From contig SFGJ01000002.1 in NCBI GenBank assembly GCA_004557655.1, forward strand, positions 62,001-126,000: 64,000 bases of DNA, given 5' to 3'. Both the position numbers and the translations under genes were made by a program. The notes beneath the pieces are model-generated. The model searched no databases. It worked only from the letters and a program-made list of their open reading frames with translations, and was not told the origin of the DNA. Position 1 is the first letter of the stretch, and every line of letters starts with the position of its first letter. The DNA is from Clostridiales bacterium (GTDB lineage: Bacteria; Bacillota; Clostridia; Oscillospirales; Oscillospiraceae). Shown one piece after another: positions 17,266 through 24,742 of this stretch.

Positions 17266-17994
17266 ATGATGACCTATGCAATCATGGCCTTGGCGGCTTT
17301 GGCCGGAGGCATCATCCAACCGCTGACGGGCTTTGGCTCGGCGGTGATCCTGATGGTGGCGGCCCAGTATTTTTTTGACATCACCATCGCCCCCGGCGTG
17401 GTGGCAGCCATCTGTATGTTCCAGTCGGGCATCATGGCCTGGAATCGCCGCAAAAGCATTGACCTCAAACAGATCCTGCCGCCTATCGCCCTGTATACGG
17501 TGTGCTCTCTGGCAGTCATCAACCTGCTGGGCAGCATGGATCTGCACGTTCTTACTGCCGCATTCGGCGGCTTTCTGATGTTGCTGGCACTGTACTTCCT
17601 GTTCATAGCCAAGCGCGTGAGCCTGAAGCCCGGCCTTGCCGCTGGGATGCTGTGCAGCGGTTTTTCCGGCTGCTGCGCCGGGGCGTTTACCGTGGGCGGG
17701 CCCATGATGGCTCTGTATTTCGTGGCCATCGCCCGGGACAAGGATACCTATGTGGCCAACATGCAGTTCTTGTTTGCCGCCACCAACCTGACCAATCTGG
17801 CCATGCGAGCCGCCCGGGGGCTGTACGGAGCGCAGTATCTGCCTGTTACCGCCGTGGGCGTGATTTTCGTGCTGGTGGGTATGGTCATCGGCAGTGCGCT
17901 GAGCAAGCGTATGAACGGAGATGTGGCCCGGCAGGTGGTTTACATCGGCGTGGGCGTCAGCGGACTGGTTACACTGCTGCAGCAAATTCTATAA
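17266..17994 (+). CDS. TSUP (TauE/SafE) family membrane permease
   Basis: 242 residues, about seven hydrophobic helices and the duplicated glycine-rich N-terminal halves typical of the sulfite/sulfonate exporter family (GGIIQPLTGFGSA near the start and GFSGCCAGAFTVGGP in the middle). Members move sulfite, sulfoacetate, taurine-derived or other small organic anions; the substrate here cannot be told. ATG 17266 has AGGAG 8 bases upstream. It lies 13 bases after the liv terminator and may be expressed by read-through; no separate promoter is obvious. Confidence 0.85.
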   Translation: MMTYAIMALAALAGGIIQPLTGFGSAVILMVAAQYFFDITIAPGVVAAICMFQSGIMAWNRRKSIDLKQILPPIALYTVCSLAVINLLGSMDLHVLTAAFGGFLMLLALYFLFIAKRVSLKPGLAAGMLCSGFSGCCAGAFTVGGPMMALYFVAIARDKDTYVANMQFLFAATNLTNLAMRAARGLYGAQYLPVTAVGVIFVLVGMVIGSALSKRMNGDVARQVVYIGVGVSGLVTLLQQIL

Positions 17995-18000
17995 GAAAAG

Positions 18001-18033
18001 AAAGCGGAGATTCCCACAGGGAACCTCCGCTTT
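18001..18033. terminator. Bidirectional terminator, TSUP gene and clpC
   Basis: AAAGCGGAG and CTCCGCTTT arms (extended by TTCCC/GGGAA) between convergent genes. Confidence 0.75.
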
Positions 18034-18036
18034 GCA

Positions 18037-20514
18037 TTATGCTTCCTGCGGGGCAGGGACTTCTTTCTCGATGGCCACCTTGCCGTCCCGCAGGCAGATG
18101 CGGGCGGTGTCGCCGCTTAGCAGCTTGCCTTCCAGCATCTGCTCGGCCACGGCGTCCTCCACCTCGTTCTGAATGGCCCGGCGCAGAGGACGGGCGCCGT
18201 ACTGCGGGTCAAATCCGTCCTTGGCCAAGGTCGCCACAGCCTCTTCGTCGGCCAGCAGGGTGATGTTCTGCTGCGCCATGCGCTTGCCGGTGATCTCCAG
18301 CATCCGCTGGGCGATGCGGCGGATGTCCTCTTCCGTAAGCTGACGGAAGACGATGGTCTCGTCGATGCGGTTGAGGAACTCCGGTTTGAAGGTCCGGCGC
18401 AGCTCCTCCATCACCGCCTGCTTGATGCGGGCGAAGCGGGCCTTTTCGTCGGCGTCGGATTCCCGACCGTCAAAGCCCAGGGGTTTGTCGGCGGCGGTAA
18501 TGTTCCGCGCGCCTACATTGCTGGTCATGACGATGATGGTGTTCTTGAAATCCACCCGGCGGCCCTGAGAGTCGGTGACGATACCGTCCTCCAGAATCTG
18601 CAGCAGGATGTTCCACACATCCTCGTGAGCCTTCTCGATCTCATCGAACAGCACCACGGAATAGGGCTTGCGGCGCACCTTCTCAGTGAGCTGGCCGCCC
18701 TCCTCATGGCCCACATAGCCGGGAGGCGAGCCCACCAGCCGGGACACGGTGTGCTTTTCCATGTATTCGGACATATCAATGCGGATCATGTCCCCCTCAT
18801 TGCCGAACATAGCCTCCGCCAGTGCTTTGCACAGCTCTGTTTTACCCACGCCCGTGGGGCCCAGGAACAGGAACGAGCCGATGGGGCGCTTGGGGTCCTT
18901 CAGACCCACACGGCTGCGGCGGATGGCCTTCGCTACGGCGGTGACGGCCTCCTCCTGCCCCACCACGCGCTTGTGAAGGACTTCCTCCAGCTTCAGCATC
19001 CGCTGGCTCTCGTCCTCCGTGAGCCGCGTGACGGGGATGCCCGTCCAGCCGGCCACCACCTTGGCGATGTCCTCCTCGCCCACGGTGCCCCGGTTCACGG
19101 CCAGATTTTTGCGCCAGTTTTCCCGCTCGATCTCCACCTGCTCCACATAGTTCTGTTCAATGTCCCGGAGCTGGGCGGCCCGCTCATAGTCCTGGGCCGC
19201 AATGACCTCCGCCTTCTCCCGGCGCAGGGCGGCAATCTTCTCCTCCAGACTTTTCAGCTCCGGGGAGGCGGATTCGGCGTCCATGCGCACTCGGCTGGCA
19301 GCCTCGTCCATGAGGTCGATGGCCTTATCCGGCAGGAATCGGTCGTTGATGTACCGCACGCTCAGACGCACGGCGCTTTCAATGGCCTCGTCGGTGATGG
19401 TCAGCTTATGGTGCGCCTCGTATTTATCCCGCAGACCCTTCAAAATTTCAATGGTGGCCTCCGCCGTAGGCTCGCCTACAGTCACCGGCTGGAACCGGCG
19501 TTCCAGAGCGGCATCCTTCTCGATGTACTTGCGGTACTCGTTGAGGGTGGTGGCGCCCACCACACGAATTTCGCCCCGGGACAGGGCGGGCTTGAGGATG
19601 TTGGCGGCGTCCACGGCCCCTTCGGCGGAGCCTGCGCCCACGATGGTGTGCAGCTCGTCGATGAAGAGGATCACATTGCCGGCCTTCTTCACCTCGTCGA
19701 TGGTCTTCTTGATACGCTCTTCAAACTCGCCCCGGTATTTGGTGCCGGCCACCATGCCCGACAGATCCAGAGAGAGCACCCGCTTGTCCAGCAGCTCCTC
19801 CGGCACATCCGCCGCGGCGATGCGCTGGGCAAGACCCTCGGCGATGGCCGTCTTGCCCACACCCGGCTCACCGATGAGAACGGGATTGTTCTTGGTGCGC
19901 CGGGACAGGATCTGGATCACCCGCTGGATCTCCTTTTCTCGGCCGATGACGGGATCCAGCTTACCCTGCCGGGCACTCTCCGTCAGATCCCGGGAAAACT
20001 CCGCCAGAGTTTTGCCTTTCTTGCCCTCCTCCCGGTGGGAGACGGGCATATTGTTGTTTGCGGCTGCCCGGGGGCCTTCGTTGATCTTCTGCACCACGGA
20101 GCTGTACATCTTCTTGGGGTCAATGCCCACGGTGTCCAGTACCCGGATGGCCATGTTGCTGCCCTCCCGCAGCAGGCCCAGCAGCAGATGCTCCGTTCCG
20201 ATGTATCCGGCACCCATGCGCATGGCCTCGGACACGGCCAGCTCCACGGCGCTCTTGGCCCGGGGGGTAAGCCCCTGGGAAGGTGCCGCGCCGGACAGAC
20301 CCTTGCCCACACTGCGCTCCAGCACGGTGCAGATCATGTCCTCCGTCATGCCGTATTCCCGCATGACCCGGTGGGCAATGCCGTCCTCCTCCCGCATGAG
20401 CCCCAGCAGGATATGCTCGGTGCCCACATAGCCGTGGCCCATTTCTTCGGCGGCCTCCTGCGCCAGACGCAGGGCCTCCTCTGCCCGGGGAGTGAATTGA
20501 TTTTCATGTGTCAT
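18037..20514 (-). CDS. clpC: AAA+ unfoldase ClpC
   Basis: 825-residue Hsp100 unfoldase that feeds ClpP. Domains: double Clp-N repeat (about 1-145), first AAA with Walker A GEPGVGKT (about 215), the coiled UVR-like middle domain (about 415-470), and second AAA with GPTGVGKT (about 552). The N-domain keeps Glu33 and Glu108 in its two GTEH motifs, equivalent to the phosphoarginine-docking residues of Bacillus ClpC (Glu32, Glu106). Start ATG 20514 has AGGAAG 8 bases upstream. Third gene of ctsR-mcsA-clpC. Confidence 0.95.
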   Translation of the reverse strand: MTHENQFTPRAEEALRLAQEAAEEMGHGYVGTEHILLGLMREEDGIAHRVMREYGMTEDMICTVLERSVGKGLSGAAPSQGLTPRAKSAVELAVSEAMRMGAGYIGTEHLLLGLLREGSNMAIRVLDTVGIDPKKMYSSVVQKINEGPRAAANNNMPVSHREEGKKGKTLAEFSRDLTESARQGKLDPVIGREKEIQRVIQILSRRTKNNPVLIGEPGVGKTAIAEGLAQRIAAADVPEELLDKRVLSLDLSGMVAGTKYRGEFEERIKKTIDEVKKAGNVILFIDELHTIVGAGSAEGAVDAANILKPALSRGEIRVVGATTLNEYRKYIEKDAALERRFQPVTVGEPTAEATIEILKGLRDKYEAHHKLTITDEAIESAVRLSVRYINDRFLPDKAIDLMDEAASRVRMDAESASPELKSLEEKIAALRREKAEVIAAQDYERAAQLRDIEQNYVEQVEIERENWRKNLAVNRGTVGEEDIAKVVAGWTGIPVTRLTEDESQRMLKLEEVLHKRVVGQEEAVTAVAKAIRRSRVGLKDPKRPIGSFLFLGPTGVGKTELCKALAEAMFGNEGDMIRIDMSEYMEKHTVSRLVGSPPGYVGHEEGGQLTEKVRRKPYSVVLFDEIEKAHEDVWNILLQILEDGIVTDSQGRRVDFKNTIIVMTSNVGARNITAADKPLGFDGRESDADEKARFARIKQAVMEELRRTFKPEFLNRIDETIVFRQLTEEDIRRIAQRMLEITGKRMAQQNITLLADEEAVATLAKDGFDPQYGARPLRRAIQNEVEDAVAEQMLEGKLLSGDTARICLRDGKVAIEKEVPAPQEA

Positions 20515-20553
20515 ATAGAACACTTCCTTTCGCTGTAAACTGTGATTTTGCCC

Positions 20554-20982
20554 TTACTGCTGCCCGGGCAGGGCGCGAAGCTCATCCCGCAGGCGGGCGG
20601 CTTCCTCGTAGTTTTCGCTTTCCACGGCGGACTTAAGCTGTTCCTGCAGGGCATTGCGCCGGCGCTCACTGCGCAGGGCGTCCTGCTGGGCCTTGTCCAC
20701 AAGGCCGCTTTTTTCCTCCTGCTGCCGCGGCTCACCCGGCTCCGGGAACTCCGTCAGCATCCGGGTTTCGAACCCGTCCATAAACGGCTCCAGCAGGGAA
20801 AAAGGACTGCCGAAAAAGCCATCTCCGAATAGGCTCATGGGCTGCATACTGCGCCGCAGAGAGTCGGTGTAGCCCATGCGCCGGGCGCAGTCCTGACACA
20901 GATGCACCTGCGTCACACGGCCGTTCACGCTACTCTTATAGAAAAAAGTGGCTTCGTTTCTTCCGCAATGTTCACACTTCAT
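20554..20982 (-). CDS. mcsA: McsA-like zinc finger/UVR adaptor, shortened
   Basis: 142 residues against about 185 in B. subtilis. Residues 1-40 hold one zinc finger of two CxxC pairs (CEHC at 3-6, CQDC near 29-32); the C-terminal third is a UVR domain (LQEQLKSAVESENYEEAARLRDEL). The second zinc finger of Bacillus McsA (CPKC...CSEC) is missing and replaced by a Phe/Pro-rich linker. McsA normally activates McsB and partners ClpC; here mcsB is absent. ATG 20982 has AAGGAGG upstream. Gaps are 23 bases to ctsR and 39 to clpC. Confidence 0.88.
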   Translation of the reverse strand: MKCEHCGRNEATFFYKSSVNGRVTQVHLCQDCARRMGYTDSLRRSMQPMSLFGDGFFGSPFSLLEPFMDGFETRMLTEFPEPGEPRQQEEKSGLVDKAQQDALRSERRRNALQEQLKSAVESENYEEAARLRDELRALPGQQ

Positions 20983-21005
20983 AATATGTTCCTCCTTACT
21001 TACAT

Positions 21006-21455
21006 TCAAACCAGATGAATGAGAATTTGTTTCAGAATATCTGCCCGCAGGGTATCCCGCTGCTCCTTGGGGACGCTGCGCAGCGCACTGTCGGATATGG
21101 CCCACAGGATTGTCTGGGCAACTGCGTGATCCACCGCCTCGGATTGTGCCAGATTAACGAGGATGGCCTGAGCGCTGCGCCCGTCCAGCTCATCGCCGAT
21201 GGAGTTGATGACGTGCATTAGCAGCGTCTGCCGATCCATCCGCACCCGGGTGATGCGTATGTACCCGCCGCCGCCCCGCCGACTCTCCACAATGTAGCCG
21301 TGCTCCGGAGAAAACCGGGTGGACATCACGTAGTTTATCTGGCTGGGGACGCACCCAAACCGCTGGGCCAGGTCGCTGCGCTGCAGCTCCAGCACACCGT
21401 TCGCCTCGTCCAATTCCTCCTGAATAAATCCTGCGATCAAGTCTGAAATACCCAT
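21006..21455 (-). CDS. ctsR: Transcriptional repressor CtsR
   Basis: 149-residue repressor of class III heat-shock genes. The N-terminal winged HTH (SDLIAGFIQEEL, LQRSDLAQRFGCVPSQINYV) and the glycine-rich wing RRGGGGYIRI that reads heptad repeats are intact; the C-terminal dimerisation domain follows. In Bacillus the wing glycines act as the heat sensor. Two perfect CtsR boxes precede the gene, so it is autoregulated. First gene of ctsR-mcsA-clpC. Confidence 0.95.
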   Translation of the reverse strand: MGISDLIAGFIQEELDEANGVLELQRSDLAQRFGCVPSQINYVMSTRFSPEHGYIVESRRGGGGYIRITRVRMDRQTLLMHVINSIGDELDGRSAQAILVNLAQSEAVDHAVAQTILWAISDSALRSVPKEQRDTLRADILKQILIHLV

Positions 21456-21479
21456 TTTTCAATTTCCTCCGCTCTTTCA

Positions 21480-21496
21480 TTTGACCTTCTTTGACC
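21480..21496 (-). promoter_or_regulatory. CtsR box 1
   Basis: Minus strand GGTCAAA-GAA-GGTCAAA, an exact match to the CtsR consensus (R-GTCAAA-NAN-R-GTCAAA). It lies downstream of the -10, over the start region. Confidence 0.93.
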
Positions 21497-21504
21497 TTTA
21501 CTGC

Positions 21505-21532
21505 AGTATAGCACCAATGCCGGGAAAGTCAA
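21505..21532 (-). promoter_or_regulatory. Promoter of ctsR-mcsA-clpC
   Basis: Minus strand TTGACT (21527-21532), 16-bp spacer, TATACT (21505-21510); flanked by the two CtsR boxes. Confidence 0.85.
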
Positions 21533-21541
21533 GGGGTAAAA

Positions 21542-21558
21542 TTTGACTTTATTTGACT
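21542..21558 (-). promoter_or_regulatory. CtsR box 2
   Basis: Minus strand AGTCAAA-TAA-AGTCAAA, matching the consensus, 9 bases upstream of the -35. With box 1 it brackets the promoter. Confidence 0.9.
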
Positions 21559-21636
21559 TTTCTGAAAACGATTTGTGAACAGGCGAAAATTTTTAGCTTC
21601 TTTTGTCAAAACAGGTAGTTTCCAAATAGTTTGTGC

Positions 21637-21664
21637 TTGCTTTTTTAAATTCTTATGATACAAT
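21637..21664 (+). promoter_or_regulatory. Promoter of the ferredoxin gene
   Basis: TTGCTT (21637-21642), 16-bp spacer, extended -10 TGATACAAT (TACAAT 21659-21664). Confidence 0.7.
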
Positions 21665-21694
21665 GGGGGTACAAATCTTAATGGAGGTGCTCTT

Positions 21695-21868
21695 ATGGCT
21701 TATCAGATCGGTTCTGCTTGCGTCAGCTGCGGCGCTTGCGCAGATGCTTGCCCCGTGGGTGCTATTTCCCAGGGCGATGCTACTTATGTGATCGATGCAA
21801 ACGCTTGCCTGGACTGCGGTTCCTGCAGCGACACTTGCCCCAACGGTGCTATCAGCCCCGCTGAATAA
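21695..21868 (+). CDS. 2[4Fe-4S] ferredoxin (57 aa)
   Basis: Clostridial-type bacterial ferredoxin, a small soluble low-potential electron carrier. Two cluster motifs are complete: CVSCGACADACP and CLDCGSCSDTCP, each C-x2-C-x2-C-x3-C-P, related by the usual internal duplication. ATG 21695 has GGAGG 9 bases upstream. It is a stand-alone gene with its own promoter and terminator. Such ferredoxins serve pyruvate:ferredoxin oxidoreductase, hydrogenases and Rnf; the partner here is unknown. Confidence 0.96.
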   Translation: MAYQIGSACVSCGACADACPVGAISQGDATYVIDANACLDCGSCSDTCPNGAISPAE

Positions 21869-21886
21869 TTTTTACATAGTAGCGTG

Positions 21887-21919
21887 GTATCGCAGGGCAT
21901 TGCCCTGCGATACTTTTTT
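21887..21919 (+). terminator. Terminator of the ferredoxin gene
   Basis: GTATCGCAGGGC pairs with GCCCTGCGATAC, followed by TTTTTT. Confidence 0.93.
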
Positions 21920-21940
21920 CTTTCTGCCATAGTCCCTGCG

Positions 21941-22110
21941 GATTTTTTGACAGGAGGCCTGCGGCTGTCTGTATGCATCCGTTCGCCGCCTTGCGTTGAA
22001 ATTGCACGCCGGCAGTCTGAGAGTTTTTTTGCCCGCGCACATATTGCGGCCGAAAGCGACTGAATTCTTTGGCGCCTGCGGGTGCGAACTCTGCGGGGCT
22101 TTTGCTGTGA
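21941..22110 (+). repeat. Dispersed intergenic element, copy B
   Basis: Related along its whole length (about 170 bases) to 38258-38425 on the same strand. Shared blocks are GCAGTCTGAGAG, a CCCGCGCA-type hairpin, GCG-CTGCGG and GCGAACTCTGCG-G-CTTTT. A TGCG-loop hairpin near 22072-22085 (GCGCC/GGTGC) pairs in both copies. It contains no gene; it could be a structured RNA or a non-autonomous mobile repeat. Confidence 0.7.
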
Positions 22111-22126
22111 CAAGCACAGCAAACCA

Positions 22127-22155
22127 TTGCCCCGCGATGCGTTTTATACTATAAT
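22127..22155 (+). promoter_or_regulatory. Promoter of the trmN-like/rsmI pair
   Basis: TTGCCC (22127-22132), 17-bp spacer, TATAAT (22150-22155). Confidence 0.75.
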
Positions 22156-22189
22156 GTAGAAAATTCACCGACAAAAGGAGGGAGCCGCC

Positions 22190-22915
22190 GTGATAAAACA
22201 GGATCAGCTTTGGCCCGGCGGGTTCCGTTTTTTATTCCATGACGGCCTGTTTCAGCCGGGGACGGATTCCTTCCTGCTGGGCAGCTTTCCGCAGCTTCGC
22301 AAGGGGCTGCGCTTGTGCGATCTGGGGGCGGGGACAGGTCTGCTGGGGCTGTTGCTCCTGGCCCGGGAACCTGCTTTGCGGGTGACCAACGTGGAGCTGC
22401 AGGCGGCGGCGGTGGAGCTGTCGGGCCAAAATGCGGCAATGAACGGCCTGACGGATCGCATCAAAAATATGCAGGCAGATCTGCGGGATCCGGAGCAGCT
22501 GCCCGAGGCGGGCAGCTTCGACCTGGTGGTGAGCAATCCACCGTATTTTGACGCCGCCCGGGGCGCTGTGGCCCGGGACAGGAGCCGCGGCATTGCCCGG
22601 TCAGATGAGACCTGCACGCTGCCGCAGGTCTGCGCCGCTGCCGGGCGGCTGCTGCGCTATGGCGGCAGCTTCTGCCTGGTGTTCCGGACTGAGCGTATGG
22701 CGGAGCTGTTTGCCTGTATGCACAGGTACGCAATGGAGCCAAAACGTCTGCGTCTGGTGCAAAACACCGCCCAAAGCGCGCCCAAGCTTCTGCTGCTGGA
22801 CGCCAGAAAGGGCGGAAAACCCGGACTTACCGTGCTGCCGCCCCTGCTGCTGCGGGGTGCGGACGGTGAGGAATCCCCGGAGTTGGCGCAGATCTATTTT
22901 CGGGACAAGGAGTAA
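22190..22915 (+). CDS. TrmN6/YfiC-like adenine-N6 methyltransferase
   Basis: 241-residue class I SAM-dependent methyltransferase. Motif I LCDLGAGTGLLGLLLL binds SAM, NVELQAAAVEL follows, and SNPPYF (about residues 118-123) is the NPPY catalytic signature of amino-N methyltransferases. The opening QDQLWPGGFRFLFHDGLFQPGTDSFLLG is typical of the tRNA1(Val) A37 N6-methyltransferase (TrmN/YfiC) family; the exact tRNA target is inferred. GTG start at 22190 has GGAGGG upstream. It is 6 bases from rsmI, an RNA-modification pair common in Firmicutes. Confidence 0.87.
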   Translation: MIKQDQLWPGGFRFLFHDGLFQPGTDSFLLGSFPQLRKGLRLCDLGAGTGLLGLLLLAREPALRVTNVELQAAAVELSGQNAAMNGLTDRIKNMQADLRDPEQLPEAGSFDLVVSNPPYFDAARGAVARDRSRGIARSDETCTLPQVCAAAGRLLRYGGSFCLVFRTERMAELFACMHRYAMEPKRLRLVQNTAQSAPKLLLLDARKGGKPGLTVLPPLLLRGADGEESPELAQIYFRDKE

Positions 22916-22921
22916 GAAGCT

Positions 22922-23752
22922 ATGGCCGGAACACTCTATTTAGTGGCCACGCCCATTGGAAATCTGGGAGATTTTTCCCCCCGGGGCGTGGAAACTCTGG
23001 AAAAGGCGGATTTCATCGCCGCCGAGGACACCCGCGTGTCCGTAAAGCTGCTGAACCACTTCGGCATCAAAAAGCCTCTGGTGAGCTACCATGAGCACAA
23101 CCGCGCCTCGGCGGGACAGGCGATCCTGGCCCGGCTGCTGGAGGGGGAGACCTGCGCTCTGGTGACGGATGCCGGCACTCCGGCCATCAGCGACCCCGGG
23201 GAGGATCTGGTGCGGCTGTGTGGAGAAAACGGCGTCGCCGTGGAGGCCATTCCCGGCTGCTGCGCCGCCATATGCGCTCTGGCGGTGTCGGGCCTGCCGA
23301 CGGGCCGTTTCACTTTTGAGGGCTTTCTCTCCGCCAATAAAAAAGAGCGCCGCATGGCGCTGATGCGCCTCCAAAATGAGGAGCGCACCATGGTCTTTCA
23401 CGAGGCACCCCATAAGCTCCGTGTCACCCTTGCGGACATGGCGGAGATTCTGGGCGACCGTCCCGTGGCCCTGTGCCGTGAGCTGACCAAGCTCCATGAG
23501 CAGACCCTCCGCACCACCCTTGCGCAGGCTGTGGCGTTCTATGGCGAAAAGGAGCCTCGTGGCGAATATGTTCTTGTGGTGGGCGGAGCGCAGCCTGCGG
23601 AGGAATCATCGGTGACCCTGGAGGAGGGCGTGCGGCAGGTGCTGCGCCTGCGGGAATCCGGCATGAAAATGAAAGAGGCTGTCCGCATGGTGGCCGGGCA
23701 AACAGACCTGAACAAAAACGACCTTTATGAGGCGGTTTTGAAGGCAGAATAA
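22922..23752 (+). CDS. rsmI: 16S rRNA (cytidine-1402-2'-O)-methyltransferase RsmI
   Basis: 276-residue tetrapyrrole-methylase-fold enzyme that 2'-O-methylates C1402 in the decoding centre. Signatures: LYLVATPIGNLGDFSPR at the N-terminus, EDTRVS, SYHEHN, LVTDAGTPAISDPG and the FEGFLSANKKERR region. Length is normal. It follows the TrmN-like gene by 6 bases and ends the transcript at the terminator at 23752. Confidence 0.96.
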   Translation: MAGTLYLVATPIGNLGDFSPRGVETLEKADFIAAEDTRVSVKLLNHFGIKKPLVSYHEHNRASAGQAILARLLEGETCALVTDAGTPAISDPGEDLVRLCGENGVAVEAIPGCCAAICALAVSGLPTGRFTFEGFLSANKKERRMALMRLQNEERTMVFHEAPHKLRVTLADMAEILGDRPVALCRELTKLHEQTLRTTLAQAVAFYGEKEPRGEYVLVVGGAQPAEESSVTLEEGVRQVLRLRESGMKMKEAVRMVAGQTDLNKNDLYEAVLKAE

Positions 23753-23783
23753 AAAGCAGAGGAGAAATTCTCCTCTGCTTTTC
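23752..23783. terminator. Terminator between rsmI and abrB-like gene
   Basis: AAAAGCAGAGGAGAA pairs with TTCTCCTCTGCTTTT; works on both strands for the convergent genes. Confidence 0.88.
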
Positions 23784-24032
23784 TCATCCCTGTGTTTGAT
23801 TCAGTTGTGCCAGGCATTTGAGGCAAATATTCTTCCCCTTAAAGATATGACTCTGCTCTGTGCTTCCGCAGAAAACACACCGATTCTCGTGCTTTTTGAG
23901 AATGACGGATGCTCCGTCCACATAAATCTCCAGAGGATCCTTCTCTGCAATATTCAACGTGCGGCGCAGCTCTGCAGGCAGAACGATTCGGCCGAGCTCG
24001 TCAACCTTTCTTACGATTCCGGTAGATTTCAC
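23784..24032 (-). CDS. AbrB/SpoVT-family transition regulator (82 aa)
   Basis: The first 45 residues are a complete SpoVT/AbrB swapped-hairpin DNA-binding domain (MKSTGIVRKVDELGRIVLPAELRR...DPLEIYVDGASVILKK). The second half has two CxxC pairs (CVFC and CLKC, spaced about 20) that could bind zinc, as in AbrB-like proteins of Clostridia. Such proteins control transition-state and sporulation genes. The gene is convergent with rsmI and divergent from spmA. Confidence 0.9.
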   Translation of the reverse strand: MKSTGIVRKVDELGRIVLPAELRRTLNIAEKDPLEIYVDGASVILKKHENRCVFCGSTEQSHIFKGKNICLKCLAQLNQTQG

Positions 24033-24164
24033 ACATATTCACCTTTTTCCGATTTGACTTTTTTTTATTATGTCACAATACGCCGGCAAAGTCAACTAAA
24101 AATCGGCAATTATTTCATTTATTATTCATTAATTTAATGCATATAGTCCTATGAGGTGAGGTAA

Positions 24165-24740
24165 ATGGCGATGGCGGTTGTATGGGTCATCATGGTAACG
24201 GCCTCTGTGGCCTGCGGGGCGGCCGGTGGCCGGATGGCGGAGGTCTCCGCTGCAGCGCTGGACGGTGCCCGCTCGGCGGTGGAGCTGTGCGTCTCTCTGG
24301 CGGGGGTGCTGTGCCTGTGGTCGGGATTTATGGAGCTGCTGAAGCAATGTGGCCTGGAAAAGAAATTGGCGGCAATGTTCCGGCCGCTGCTGGGTCGTTT
24401 GCTGCCCCATGCCAGTCGGGATGCGGAGACCATGGCAGCGGTGAGCGGCAATCTCTCCGCCAACCTGTTGGGTTTGGGCAATGCCGCCACACCCCTGGGC
24501 ATCCGGGCCGCGCGGCGCATGGCTCTGGGAGCGGAGGGCACGGCCAGCGATGAGCTGTGCCGTCTGGTGGTGCTGAACACCGCCTCCGTGCAGCTCCTGC
24601 CAACCACCGTAGCGGCGGTGCGGTCCGGCTGCGGCGCGGCCGCGCCCTTTGACATTCTTCCGGCGGTATGGGTCAGTTCCCTGCTCTCGGTGACTGTGGG
24701 CCTTTTGGCCGCGCGGCTTTTGGAAAGGGCGGTGCGGTAA
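24165..24740 (+). CDS. spmA: Spore maturation protein A
   Basis: 191-residue nucleoside-recognition/Gate domain membrane protein needed for core dehydration and heat resistance of spores. Conserved segments include ALDGARSAVELCVSLAGVLCLWSGFM, the NLSANLLGLGNAATPLG signature and LNTASVQLLPTTV. About four hydrophobic helices. AGGTGAGG precedes ATG 24165. CATATAGT at 24140 resembles a sigma-E -10 box, but no good -35 was seen. Stop is 2 bases before the spmB start. Confidence 0.95.
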   Translation: MAMAVVWVIMVTASVACGAAGGRMAEVSAAALDGARSAVELCVSLAGVLCLWSGFMELLKQCGLEKKLAAMFRPLLGRLLPHASRDAETMAAVSGNLSANLLGLGNAATPLGIRAARRMALGAEGTASDELCRLVVLNTASVQLLPTTVAAVRSGCGAAAPFDILPAVWVSSLLSVTVGLLAARLLERAVR

Positions 24741-24742
24741 TA

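Noticed and set aside
18625..20538. A 637-codon open frame opposite clpC (and similar long frames opposite argS, dnaB, rny and ftsH)
   Set aside because: Long antisense frames are expected from GC-rich codon use; they lack ribosome sites and their products are rich in His, Gly, Leu and Val without domain patterns, while the sense frames are clear genes.
21872..22174. Several 90-110 codon minus-strand frames in the gap after the ferredoxin gene
   Set aside because: They overlap each other and the dispersed repeat, carry no ribosome site and read as low-information sequence.
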